Position numbers and translations under genes: made by a program | The notes under the pieces: model-generated | Seen by the model: the letters and a program-made list of their open reading frames with translations, nothing else | The model's database searches: none | Told to the model about the DNA's origin: nothing | Shown here: one piece after another, positions 20,373 through 32,465 of the stretch | Layout of the letters: each line of letters opens with the position of its first letter | Position numbering within the stretch: the first letter of the stretch is position 1 | NCBI GenBank assembly: GCA_033297205.1 | Contig: MU859166.1 | Span: 1 to 64,000 of the forward strand | DNA: 64,000 nt | Direction of reading: 5' to 3' | From: Pseudoneurospora amorphoporcata | Lineage: Eukaryota > Ascomycota > Sordariomycetes > Sordariales > Sordariaceae

Positions 20373-22062
20373 TCAGTTTGGCCCGCCTCTTCGTCTCCGG
20401 CCACGACTAGGGCCGTCAGGGCGCTGAGCAAGGACTTCTCGTAAAAGAGGATCGTCTTTGTCCTTATCAGTGTGGTGTACTCGTACATGTCTGCAGTTTC
20501 AGTGTTAGCATTTAGTTCCCGCGGGCCGAAGGTCACTTAGGTACTAACGCCTACCTTTGGAGGTTATCGGGACGGGGATATTTGTGCTCTCGGTCGGGAC
20601 AGAACGGGCACACATAGCCCGGTGAGTCATGGACCAACCCATGCCGAATCATCTCGTTCTTGCGCTTGAATCCCCTTCCACCTTCGCCTCGAGAACACCC
20701 TGGTACGGGACAGTAATGAGGTCTCGCAGATGAGTGAACATTTGCGTGCGAGTTGAGCAAGTACTGCGTCTGGAACGGCGCGGCATTGCAACCCTCGAAT
20801 TTGCAAATATAAGTGCCCGTATGGCTCGTTAGGCCATCGATGCTCATTCGGTCGGCTATGGATCCGGGTGATGTTGCGGAGTGATTCATATGACTGCGCG
20901 AATGATCCGGGGCTGAGAGTTCTGAGCCGCTGGCATAATCGTGTGGCCGCTGTATGCCATTCCCTTGAGAGAAGTAGTACGGCGAGACAGGCTCCCGGCG
21001 GTACGGGTCGGCGGCCGATTGTGGCGGCGATGCGTGGTTTGTATACGACAATAGACTTGGAAAACCTGGAGGAGAACCGGGAAAAGGTTGGTGTGGACTG
21101 CGCTCAATGATCGGACGGGACAGTTGATTGAGATCCGCCACTCCTAGGGAATCCCTGATGGATGGAAGTGTCTGCTGTGAGGCCCCTTCAAACACTGGGG
21201 AGGTCGGTTGGATTGGCGGTAAGCCTTCGGGTAGACTATTGGGTGTCAGGGGGTTTGTAGGTGAAGTAATCGAAGGGATGCTTCCGGGCTCTGGGGGTGA
21301 AAAGGCGATTCCTCGTGGGCTATAGGGAGTCAGCATCGCAGGCTGGGTTAACCTGTCTCTATCTTTATCCGCCTCCGCTCGCCTCGCCGCTATGGTTGAT
21401 TGAATCGTCGCCGGTGGTGCGCTCTCCTTGATGGTATCGTGTTCGGTGATTGGCGGCGTAGGACCTGCATCTGCCTCTTCCTGCTTGACACTGGGAGTGC
21501 CGAGGTTTCGAACCACGCCCAAGGCACCGGCTGCCAACGACTGCAAGCTATCAAAGCCACCACCGGTATCGACCTCCCTGGAATGCTCGGCCGACATGTT
21601 TCGACGTTGAAGGCTTAGGTGGAGGTGTTCAACATCATCGCGGTCTTCCCCGTTGAAGTGAGGGCTTTGAATGATTTCATTACCATCCATGGAGGAATCG
21701 CACGGGCTGTCGGGCTCCAGGGAGTCGTCTCTGTCGGTATCGGAATGCTCTGATGGCAAGGCTTGGAGGCCGGCTTGAATCGCAATTTCTGGGCGTCTCC
21801 CTCCGTCAAGCATGTGAAGCAAGACGGCATCACCCTGACTCGGTCTTGACTTTATGCGGTGACGATCAGACCTTTTGTTTCTCGGACTGGAAGGAGGACT
21901 GACTTTGGGGTATGGAAACTCGTCCAGCGAGCTCGTTGTTGGGCCAAGCTGGGGGTGATAGGGCTTCATCAACGGGCTATTCTGGGCTAGTAGTACCTCA
22001 TCTGGATCGTAGCGATCTCCAGTGGGATCGTAGGCAAGAGTGGAAGCGGCCGTCGTACTCAT
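20373..22062 (-). CDS. C2H2 zinc-finger protein, probable transcription factor
   Basis: Two exons, 22062-20555 and 20490-20373, with a 64-nt intron (donor GTAGGC, branch TGCTAACA, acceptor CTGCAG); 541 residues. The first ~400 residues are Ser/Pro-rich and probably disordered, with SP repeats suited to proline-directed phosphorylation. Three finger-like units lie at the C-terminus: CKFEGC...HANVH; CPVPGC followed by a Gly/Arg insert and HGLVH; and CPFCPDREHKYPRPDNLQ ending in HVRVH. The splice junction falls inside the last finger, within its Arg before the first zinc His, so the unspliced frame would lose both His ligands. The tail is RGRRRRGG. I do not recognise an orthologue with known targets. 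DNA binding is inferred from the fingers. Confidence 0.85.
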
Positions 22063-25000
22063 AATTTCGCGTGTCGTCGGTGCTCTCGCTCGCGGAATGA
22101 ACGTACTCTCAGTTCGCCATCGAAGATCGGGCCGACACGTGGATGTTGTGATCCGTAGACCGTAGGTCGCCCGTCATGCGCTGCAGACAAGTTTGTCTTT
22201 CCACCTCTTGTAGCAACCACTCGTAGGTCACCGGCCGTATAGTTCGCCCCGATTGTTCCTTAATCCCCGTCAAAGCCCTTCCCGAGGGCTCCCAACAGCG
22301 GTCCTGGTAAAGTCGAAGTCGAAGTATCGGAGATGTGAGTTCGCGCGCAGCTGTGACCATGCGCTGGCGAACGGCAGCGTAGGGCGGCGGGCATGTAAGA
22401 GCCGCAAGAAGCAGCCCGGGGTGTGTGGTATGTGGTGTGGTAAGGAGTTTAGCGGGGAGAGGGCCCAGGTCGTAGTCGCAAAGCAGATCGGAAAGGGCGT
22501 GTGAGAACGCGACGCTGGGGGGATCAGGCAAGAGGGAGCAGCCTCGTGACTGATTTGATTGAGCGGGGGTTTGTAAATTGCAAGCCCGAGCCAGATGGAA
22601 CAAACAAATGGGACAGTGAAGTGGGAGGGGGGCTGGGCGTCTGGGGAAGCTGAAGGCGCGGAATGCGGCTCAAGGCCCTGACAGCAACGGCTGGTGGATA
22701 TCCGGGACAAGGTAGAAAAGGAGGGAGATTTGAAGCAGCAGCCAGAGCGATGGGATGGCAGACACGATGGGGACACAAGGGTACCTCTTTAGTGTGCAAG
22801 GTCAAGGTAAGCCGTATTCCGTGGTTACCTTGGCTACCAACCAGGAGTCGTCCAGTCCAACTTGTGTATAAGTAGCCAGGTGAGGCCACCGAGTCTTTTT
22901 TTGGTCCGGAGATTCCCACACCGTTGCTTCCGTCCGGTCTCTTTTTGCGGCCGCTCTGGTGGTGATCGTGGGTCGGGAAACGTGGAGAGGCACAGAGGGT
23001 AGCGAGGCAGTGGAGGATTCGTCCAAGATTGGGGTGGATGGTATGGGGGATCGTTAACGGTTTAAGCCGCAAGGCAGTGACAGCCACCCACAACCTGGGA
23101 AGAAGGTTGCAAGGGTGTAAGGAAGAGGGCCAGCCCGGGGAAATCAGATTTCAGAGCGGGATCCCAGTCGTTGTAAGGTGCAACAGTCCGATGCGATGAA
23201 GGATGGGAGCTGGGGAGGTGCAGGTGCAGCTGCCCACTCACCAACTCCACTGGCTGATGCCCAGTGCGACCAGAGCTAAAAAGGAGTGGAGGCGGGGAGG
23301 GGGAGTCTGAAGGGACCCAGTTGGAGTAAAATGCGACTGGGCACCGTGACAGCTGAGAGCTGTGGTTCGCCCGGCTCGTTAGCACAGCTCCCTCCGGTAA
23401 TGTGCTAGGGGAACTGAGGCCCGGCTCAAGGCATGGAAATGATCAGGGGTCTCATCCAAGAGTGCCAAGGTCTCTCCCGGCTTGAGACATATAAAGAAAG
23501 GATGGCGTCGTCGCTGATAGATTTCCCAGTCGTTGAGGATGGCGATGTTTGGGAATGTCGACGACCCTCAAGTCCCGCGGCTTTACAAGAATCGACCTAA
23601 GGGCCAGCCAGCTGACAATGCTTGTTGTGGAGTATAAGAGTGAATGATGGATCTTGTAAGTGAGGAGAAGGAAGATGCGGCGAGACCTGTTGAACTCTTG
23701 TGTCCAAGCAGCCAGTGTTTCGTTGGCTTTGATGGGGACTACCCATGCCAGTATGCCTCTTTGATTGAGCAGGTGGGTGCTGTTGTCAGTCCGTCCGCCG
23801 GTTCGTGCAATTAAGCTGGGACGGAGGGAGGCACAGCCCGAGAGAGTGGTTGAGGGTGGCTTGTGAGGCTCCTTTTTCCGTACCGATCCCGTCTGCCCGT
23901 CCATGCGGCGGCGCCTGAGCGTTTTAGAGAAACGACATGCGAGATATGGCTGACTGGCACCGTCGTACTGTAGCTTCTAACCTAAGGTACCTACTTACGG
24001 TACATGTACATGACAACATTGCACCACCTACCCACGGAGCCACGTCTCGACGGGCAGGAACTTGGATTGGCAGATTCCATTGGCACCGACCGAGTGCTGT
24101 CAGTTGCCAGTACCAGGTGCAGTGCCACAAGCCTGGAAACTGAGACACCCAGCATACCGTACAAAGTACGTGTACATGGCACCACAGCTGTCACTGTAGC
24201 TAAGGTATAATTATTGCGGTGCTGTGTGGATGGAAAGGACCTAACTGAGAGACAAAAAGTGGATGAGGGAGATGGGAAAGCACAGGACTCGTCGACGACT
24301 CGAGCCAGACATCCAGAACTGGCAGTGGACATCGGCAATGACAAGAACGGGAACCCCTCGATGTATCGAAAGACCGTCAACGCCGCGCCTCCGCTTTCAG
24401 GAGGAACCGAAGTTGAGACCCACAATGCTCCAGCGCAGCAACCACACTACAAGTATGCAGTTTGATACATAGAGAAGGGACGAGACGGGCGCCGCCAGGA
24501 CAGCGACGGCAATGATGATGTGGGTGGGGGACAATGGTGGGGACTTGGTTGCTGCCCTTTCGACTCCCAATGTCATCTTCCCATTCTCTCTGTTTCAAAG
24601 TTTCAAGGTTACCTACTGCAGCACAAGACTGATCCATCTCAACGCTTTCCCATCTCGCTTTTCACCCCTCATTGAACAAAAGGCGTTTCAATCGGCTCAA
24701 TAAACCATAAAACCAAGAACCCTGATGACTGGCAAAAGAAACAGTACAGGTGCTACTCAATGACAAAGGGTAGAGTACCTCTCTACCTTACGCACGAAAC
24801 CCGGGCAGGCAGTTCAACCAAGTTCAGCACATGTGAACGGCCGGGAGGTACTGTAATCTCGAGAACCCCACCATGCTGAGGCAGGCCGTCCGATTTCATG
24901 CCGGGCGACTTCCCCCCAACTCCCAGAGGGCTCTCTAAAAAGGGCGGGGATGCGAGGATGCCGCGTTGTGAGGATGAGCCTCCTCTTTCCATTGCTGCTT

Positions 25001-26854
25001 CCTTGCGATAGGGATGAGGATTGATCCCGTCCGTTCCAGTCAGAGATGCAGCGGTTGAAAAGCTCCCTCTTCAGGCTGTGTTTAGGTTGCACAAATCGGA
25101 CAATTATTACACTACGCTTGAGCCTTCAAGATTGGCACTCGATTCGCACTCTCTGATTCGGTAAACTCTGCATCGATTTCTCTACCGTGTCTACCCTGGG
25201 GGACCCCGACACTTCTCGAAACCAATACTTCGATGACGGGACCCAGGATATCGGACAGTGGAAGTGGACGATAAAGCGACCATACAGACGCAGGTGAGAT
25301 TGAGAAAGTGGTCGGTTCTGACTCGAACGGTTACAGTAATGAGCAATGGAAGAAGAACTGAAGACGAAGCTCCCGTCCTCCTCACCGTGCGGTCCCATGA
25401 GGTGATCCGCTATGAATGATTGACCCGCATATCCACTCACCCACTGAGTGCCCTGGACGCTCCGACGACGACGACGAATTGGAAACGATGCATGCAGAAC
25501 CAATCGGCATCGGGATAAGGGACCGGGGGTTCTCTTGTCACCCTCTCCACATTTTCTGGGGTCTTGAGGAAGTTGGGCGACCTTGGCAACTTTGGGGGAC
25601 TACACTATTCAGTTCGGACTGGACTTTGGGAGAACGAGAAGTTGGGGTCGAGGTTCGACTGCGATCTTGGGCTGTCTTGGCCTCCGATGGCGAATTGCGC
25701 TGTCTGTCTGGTCTTTCTCGTCTTGTGTTGCCTTGTCTTGTGCTTTCTCAAGCTCCCATATGATTTCCACCATCTCCCAAGTACCCAACCGAAGCGAAAC
25801 CTCCGAAGCCACTCAGGATGTCTGGCTATGACCATATTGTGCGGTACTCATTGGGCCTATCAAAGAGAGCGACTGATATACTGCGTAAGCGGCTCAGCTT
25901 GCGCGCGACGACGGTAATCTCAACTAGGTAGGTGCTAGAGTGCTCTGAGGCAATTGGAAATTGGTCATGGTTGGTCGTAATTGTGGATCTGGATCAGTAT
26001 TTCCTGTCGTCAACCCCGGCAAAGCTTTCAAGAATCATCTTAGTGTATCGAACGGTTGATGACGGCAGTCATCCTGAAGAGAAGGGTCCCAAAGGAGTGG
26101 CATGGAACGGACGACAACAACCCCCTTATTCACTTGGCGTTTATTCAGCACGTGCTGTTGCTGTTTTTAGCCGCTCCCCGCAGTCTCGAGTCCACGAAAG
26201 CGACTGGTCTCTTCAACTGGCCGAACGGCGTTTTTTGCGTCTTTTTTTCTTTCTAGAAGCGAGCGCTAACTTCGCCAGAACCGCTTGGAAGGAAAATCGT
26301 CAGTAGTCGGGCACTCGGAAATGGTCACATACATATATTCGGTAATCGCTAAAACGATATGATGCTCCTCGGATCGGGTCTTTCGTATGATGAGGCCAAA
26401 GGTCGTCGATTCCGCACGCTACCGCTACCCATGCGACATCACATCACAGGTCTGGACCGCCCAAACCCTGGCAAGCCACCGAGCCATATCTCAAACAGCC
26501 TCCATTCCTTTCATCTTTCCTTTTCCCCTCTCCGATAGCGTGCTGCCCACGAAGGATCCGGATGGGTGGATGAATGAATAACATGTGCCTAACCAGCCGC
26601 ATGTCGTTTGAACTCAGCCTCAATTAAACTGAATGCACATCCCCGCACCGCCGGGTCATCAACCATCCTTCAAACGAACGATTAAGAGGAAAAACATATC
26701 AACCTACATTGCGTCAAAAGGACCATGAGTATCTCTCACAAATATGCTAACACAAAGCCTTGTTCCAACATGCCAATGGCACCTAAGCGCCATCATACAG
26801 AAGCATCTCGGGTTGTCAGGCATTAGTCCGCGGTAGGCGTTAGGCGGTCGGTGA
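22063..26854. other. 4.8-kb region without a convincing gene
   Basis: It lies upstream of the C2H2 gene and downstream of the FHA kinase. The first ~1.4 kb is probably promoter and leader of the C2H2 gene. Frames of 110-190 codons exist on both strands, but none shows a domain, a good start with splice-compatible continuation, or distinctive coding bias. A non-coding transcript cannot be excluded. Confidence 0.5.
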
Positions 26855-29246
26855 TCAGACAGAACAGGTCTTCCGTCTCTTACACTCGGTCGACTTGAAG
26901 TCGTTTCGTCTTTTCTCTGCTTCTCTCAGATGAGCCAAAGTTGATGCGGTTGTGGGTGGTTGCCAACGTGGACAGATCTCAGTCACGGATGCATCTTCCA
27001 TTGAACGCCTGTCGACGTGCTCATTGCTGTTAGATTCGCCGAGGATGATTGACCCTTGTGATGGTGGCAACAAGGGCGACGAAGAAAGTTCTGGCAAGCC
27101 TGGTGATGGTGGAGTAAATGTGAAAGAGGGCAGAGGGGGACGGTTTGCCGTGATAACGCCGTATTCTCCACCTTCTTCTTCCTCGGAGGGAGGTGATGGT
27201 TCGGAGTCTACCCACAGACCTGGCTGGCGCTTCCGGTTTCTGATTGTCAGCGGAGGAGAAGACGGGCCGTTGCTGCTTAATGGGTAACCTGTGGCCCCAT
27301 CTCCACGTTGTTGATGGGATGATGATGGATAGGAGGCAGGTGATGGGGTCGGCTTCCGTGAAAATTGTGGTGATATCTTAGTACCAACGTCTTCGTCGTC
27401 GTCTTCCTCTTCCACGAGTCCTGCTGTCATACTTGGTTCTTGTTCATCGCAATCGTGCGCATCTGTCGCCCTACCGAGCTTCTCGATGAAGGGACCTAGT
27501 CGGATCTTCTTGGGCTCCCATGAAGCGGCATTGTCATGCTCAAGACGCCTAAAGAGACAGTCATCCTCCTCAGACTCGCACATCCAGCGATGAGTAAGAG
27601 CTTGGTGCGCCGTGAGCCGGCGCCTGCTGTTGTACGTGAGACATCCGCGAATGAAGTCCTTTGCATCGCTTGAAAAGTCTCCATCTGGCCGAAGGCGGGA
27701 GGTTTGAGGGTCAATGGGTTCGTCATCATCATCATAGTCTGTGTCGCCATCTTGAACGGCAGCGTCACAGCTGCGGTCACCAAAGATGATGTTGAGGTAA
27801 CTGTCAATTCTGCCTTGGCTGGTGAAGTTTAGATGACGAAGGTTCGGAAGTTCCTGGAATCCAGAGAAAAGCTGAAGGCAAAGCATCCCAATGGACCAGA
27901 TGTCGACAGACATTGAGTGACCTTGCTCGGAGTTATAACATTCGCTGGACCAATCGTTAGTATTGCTCCTCAAAGATACAGTGACACAAGTCAACTGAGA
28001 AGGGAAATTGAGAAACTCACGGGGCGCGATAGAAGGTTGTTCCAACCTCAGATTTTAATCTTCCACGGTTTGTGACAGCGGAGTCCCCAAAATCGGAGAG
28101 GACAAGCCGGTAGGAGACATTGGGCGCTATGGCACAGAGAATATTTTCTGGCTTGATATCTCGATGCGCAACCCCCTTCTTGTGGATGTAGTCAACAGCA
28201 TTGAGGATCTGGCGTATGATCCAACGTATCTCTAGCTCGGGGAGTGTCCTCTCGCGTGATAAAAGCGAGAAGAGATCACCACCAGTAGCCAGTTCGGTGA
28301 AGATGTACCTAGAAAACGTTAGTTACCCAAACTTGCTAGCTAACAATGATGGAAGTCTTACACAGAATGCGCTGATTCAAAGGCGGCCTTGATGGAAAGA
28401 ATATTCGGCTGTCAACTTTATGTTAGTCAATGTTAGTCAGGTGCCTCTCTGTGTGCCGTTAAAGGTCCCTACGTGATCGAGATAGCTCAGTAGCATTGCC
28501 TCTTGTCTGATCCGACGGAGTATCTGATGCGACCGAGGCCGTCTATCCAGGTTGTGCACTTTGCAAGCTAGCTGCTGCCCTGTCAGGACATCTGTGGCCA
28601 GGTAGACAGCAGCATGGGCTCCATCTCCTAAAGTGCGGTCTGTCACCAGATAACGGTCCTCAAGAAGCTGGAAATTGTCAAGTTAGATCATGGCATGTAT
28701 GTTTTCATTGCTCACCAGTTACCTTGAGCTCCTCTCGCTGGCGTGCAGTGAGACAAGGAAAAGAATTTCCCTCATCGAGCTGGTAGAACTTGAAAGTGAT
28801 GTAAGGATGGATAGATATGCTATCCCCAGTCTGGAGTAGTCTTCCCGGAGTGATGTCTGGCTTCTTTCCAACACACTTCTTGTTGAGCAGAGTTCCGTTG
28901 GAAGACTGCCGATCTCGTACAAACACAAGTGATGTATGGCGACCTTCTTCGTCAACAGTGATGGAATACAGCTCAAAGTGGTTTCTTGAGACCGTGGCAT
29001 CGGCAAAGACAACGTCATTATTGTCTCGGTCCGTGTCACGACCAATTCTGACTGTCTGGTTTGGCCGGATGTAGAAACCGCCTACACTGGCGACTCGAAA
29101 GTTAGGAAGCACCGGTTGGAGGAGACCAGCCGAACCAGATGGCAACATTCACGGTCTGCACAGGATAATGATAAAAACCTACCTCTAGTAGGAGGATTGG
29201 TGCTAGTGTCCTCGAATGAAACACTTGCCACAGGCTTTTCCGACAT
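26855..29246 (-). CDS. FHA-domain Ser/Thr protein kinase, Chk2/Rad53/Mek1-like
   Basis: Six exons: 29246-29183, 29081-28723, 28667-28473, 28408-28362, 28308-28021 and 27944-26855; five GT-AG introns of 101, 55, 64, 53 and 76 nt; 680 residues. The FHA domain (about 22-130) has IGRD (34-37), SRNH (53-56) and SSNGT (81-85), the phosphothreonine-binding loops. The kinase runs from about 145 to 410: GDGAHAAVY loop, Lys177, HRDIKPEN with Asp272, DFG at 294-296 and RAPE at 316-319, all intact. The tail (about 410-680) is acidic then Ser/Pro-rich. One FHA before the kinase matches Chk2, Mek1 and Rad53-type checkpoint kinases; which one cannot be told here. The first exon (MSEKPVASVS) is less certain than the rest. 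Confidence 0.88.
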
Positions 29247-29851
29247 TTCGAGCCAGATCTCAACACAGAACCAGGTTAAACAGAGGATTATATGATGATG
29301 AAGCCGACAATGATGGTCTTCGACTCATGAAAGCGTTGATCTCGTCACTTATGGCCGCATATGGCGTTGAGTGGCTTTGCGACGGAATGAATGAATTGAC
29401 GGGAAGAGTTCAAGATCACAGGGACGAATTTCCCTTGGTATCGGCCTTTCCTTCTCTGGGTCCAGCCACTGTGCAAGAATTGTCTTGCAGGCAGATCGTG
29501 CCTTCCCTTCATCAGAATATTGCAGCTTGCAAGTGGAAGTGAAGTGTCGATGATTGAGGCTCGCCAGGCAGGCAGGCAGGCACGAGAGAGTCGAGCTCTG
29601 AGCCGAGCTTCTGATGCAGTCCAAGCTCTCTTCCGTAGGAGCTTGGGCCACCTAGGGCAAAGGTCGCACCTCGCACGGACCGCAGCCAAACAAAGAGCGG
29701 CAGCTTTTGGCAATTTAGGCTTGCGTCACCTGACTTACCCCACAGGGCTGCTTGCCCTGGAACCCTATTAGATAAAAGTTCCCCCTCCTCCTCCGCAAGT
29801 TGAAACTCTTTCCCATCACCAACAAGCAAAACTCATCTTTGAATCCAAGAT
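29247..29851. other. Divergent promoter region, FHA kinase / eL41
   Basis: About 0.6 kb between the kinase (minus) and the eL41 gene (plus). It contains a short GGCA tandem run near 29568-29583. No gene is seen. Confidence 0.6.
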
Positions 29852-29905
29852 GTACGTGCTGCCATCCCCCATAATCGGCTCTGCCGCATACTGACATACA
29901 AGCAG
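29852..29905 (+). other. 5'-UTR intron of the eL41 gene
   Basis: Donor GTACGT at 29852, branch-like ATACTGACAT, and acceptor AAGCAG at 29905, six bases before the eL41 start codon. Removing it also removes the ATG at 29850-29852, leaving the eL41 ATG as the first start nearby. Confidence 0.7.
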
Positions 29906-29911
29906 TTCAAG

Positions 29912-30069
29912 ATGAGAGCGAAGTGGAGAAAGAAGCGCGTGAGACGCCTTAAGCGCAAGAGAAGAAAGATGAGAGCGAGATCGTAAGTTTCACCATTGGC
30001 GCATCGACGATTGATGCTGCTATAATTGCCACTTTAGAACATTCGCGCTGACTCGATCCCAGCAAATAA
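29912..30069 (+). CDS. RPL41: Large-subunit ribosomal protein eL41
   Basis: Exon 1 is 29912-29982 and reads MRAKWRKKRVRRLKRKRR followed by KMRAR. An intron at 29983-30062 (80 nt; donor GTAAGT, branch GCTGACTC, acceptor CCCAG) splits the Ser codon, and a terminal exon of only 7 nt (30063-30069) completes Ser and adds Lys and a TAA stop. The spliced product is 25 residues with the ending RSK, the usual length and terminus of eL41, one of the smallest eukaryotic proteins, placed at the ribosomal subunit interface. If the intron were retained the frame would stop one residue early at the TAA inside GTAAGT. It is too short for length-based gene finding. Confidence 0.93.
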
Positions 30070-31026
30070 ACGCCTCGCCTCACTCGACCCAATCAGCTCT
30101 TGACATCATCATCCTCTAAGCCACCAAACAACTTGGGCTCGGTGTCGGCTCCTCCTCTCAACACGGAATGACGCCACATCGGTCGCTCTGAAACCTCGCG
30201 GTGATCAGGCGAACTCAGGGTTCCTACGGAACATGCACCTCTCGGGATATGCTGCACATCAAACTGCGGCGCGCACAGAACGGAACTGTTTGTTGGTGGA
30301 TATGGTACTGGCTGGTTGCCTTGTCAACTTTTGGTTGAGTAGCAACAGGACGTTTACGGATCAACGCCGGTGGGAGCAAACTGTCTAGTTTGGGGATGCG
30401 AATTCGGGATACCAGTCGCAACATCAATAAAGGCCGCTTCGCTTCATGACAATACCCTGCAATCCTGTGACAAACGTGCCTTGCATGCTTGTGAATTTTT
30501 CCTTCCCTTCCTTGCGGGCGGCACTCAGGGCATCCAGCCTTCGAACTGACATCAATTTGGACACTAAAAACCGGCAATATTGCAATGTTCGTGAACAATT
30601 TCTGACAACGCGGTAGACAGTGTCCCGCATGCGCGAGGGCAAAGGAACCGCGTCCCACGCCTTCCTTTACCCTGTGATTTCAATTGAACCCCTTCCATGC
30701 CCCTGTCTACGTGACTGCTTTAGACCGCTTGCGGCTTGCTACTTTTCCTTCTCTTCGACCAAGTAAAAAGCAATTGATTCCTCGCGATAACCAATTCGCG
30801 TTTCGTAGTCGATCAAAACAAACATCAACATATCACATCACCGTCATCGAGTGTGGTGTGCCGATTGCAAAGGCGGTAACTGATACGGGACCCCGGCGGG
30901 CGGCAGAATTTTTTTCTGGCTGCGGGATCCACTCAGAAGTTCAGACAGCGACTCTCCAGTTGCATGATCCATTTGATTTGGCGTGATTTCACGACTCCAG
31001 CACATTTGTAGCCCGCAAACACCACC
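30070..31026. other. Intergenic, eL41 to RPA49
   Basis: Holds the eL41 3' end and the RPA49 promoter. A minus-strand frame at 30224-30658 lacks domains and is not supported. Confidence 0.55.
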
Positions 31027-32465
31027 ATGGGTAGCTTATCAGACAAGAAGCGCAAGAGCGCTGAAGATACGACATCCAAAACCAAGAAGACGAAGTCTGA
31101 CTCCGAGAAATTTTCCAAGTCGCCAAAGTTCATCAATGTCGGTGCCGTGAAGAGGCCGCAGTATGCGCCTCCGGTCGTAGGTAAGCACATGTTGATCGGC
31201 TGAAACCATGGCCGACAAGTCCAATGGAGGAAGACTCTAACATGCGACCCCAGCCGCGACCTCGGGGCTCGCTCTCTCTTCATCCATACAATTCCAAGCC
31301 TACGCCACTCCGGCCGACAAGACCTCGAAGCGCAAGAAGAATGGCGCGCCCGCCCAAGAATTGCTGTTGCACTCTGCGAACCACCGAACGATGGACTACA
31401 CAGCTCGCGAGGACAGGACAGGCGACTCGTCAGATCCATACTTGAAGCACTACATCGGCATCTTTAACCCCAAAACCGCCGAGGTCGAGATTGTGGAGGC
31501 GCGCAAGACGGTGCTCCGCGGCACAGTCAGGTCGCAGAAGGCCGTTGACGAGGCAATGGAGGAGAAGAACCAGAAACAGGTAGGCATGGAAGTGTTGGCT
31601 AGGGGCATAAACCCAAAGACTGACTGCGCAACAGCAAATGATGGCCATGAGGAACGAGCTCGGCGAAGCATTCGGTACCAAGAAGGCGAAAAAGGCGATC
31701 CGCGACGTTACCGAGAACGCCATTACAACCCAAAAGGTCGGCCAGAGCGAGCTGGTGATGATGGACGCCATCAAGACTGCCACCAAGGACATGTCGACCA
31801 AGGAGGACCTTCAAGCCGCTGTCGACAACGCCCGACCAGTACCGCGCGGCAACTTCGAGGCCAGGGACATCGCCGACGTCTACGTACCAGCCCAGATTAT
31901 CGGGTCCGAGGTCCTGAACGCGATACCGGTGATGGATTGGCAGGATAGCGTCAAAAACCTCGAGGACATCCAGGTACCTTCGCGCTTCGTGGCCAAGCGT
32001 GTATCCAACGTAGCAAGCAGCGACGATGCGGTGCACAGACTGAGGGTACTGCGGTACCTCTTGTTCGTCATCATTTTCTGGAACGCCACCTCGCAAGGAA
32101 GGGAGCGTGGCACAAGGAGTATTGGTAAGAGGGATAAGCTGCGGGAGGTGATGGCACCGGCGCCCGAGATCGTGATCGAGAACATCCGCCGCAAGTTCTC
32201 GGACGGCGGAGTTATGCGCAAGACACACGTCGACCTCCTGATGACGCACTGCTGTGCGTTTGCCGCCATTATCGACGGCTTTAGGGTCAACACGATCGAT
32301 CTGAGGGAAGATCTCAAGCTGGAGCAAAAGCAGCTCAACCAATACTTTATCGAGATCGGAGCTCGCGTCAAGCAGCAGAAGGTCGCTGACAAGATGGAGA
32401 ACTTTGCCGTCCTGCAACTGCCTCTCCTGTTCCCCAAGATCAGACTGCCGGCAAGGAAGAGGTAA
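31027..32465 (+). CDS. RPA49: RNA polymerase I subunit A49
   Basis: Three exons, 31027-31180, 31254-31579 and 31635-32465, with introns of 73 and 55 nt; 436 residues starting MGSLSDKKRKS. The N-terminal part has a Lys-rich leader, then a beta-rich domain that pairs with A34.5 (SSDPYLKHYIGIFNPKTAEVE and VEARKTVLRGTVR). A linker follows, and the C-terminal tandem winged-helix region contains IPVMDWQDSV, HVDLLMTHCCAF and ARVKQQ, ending with a basic tail PARKR. A49 stimulates elongation and initiation by Pol I on rDNA in the nucleolus. The family match is by recall of the A49 domain order; both introns are needed to link the conserved blocks. Confidence 0.93.
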
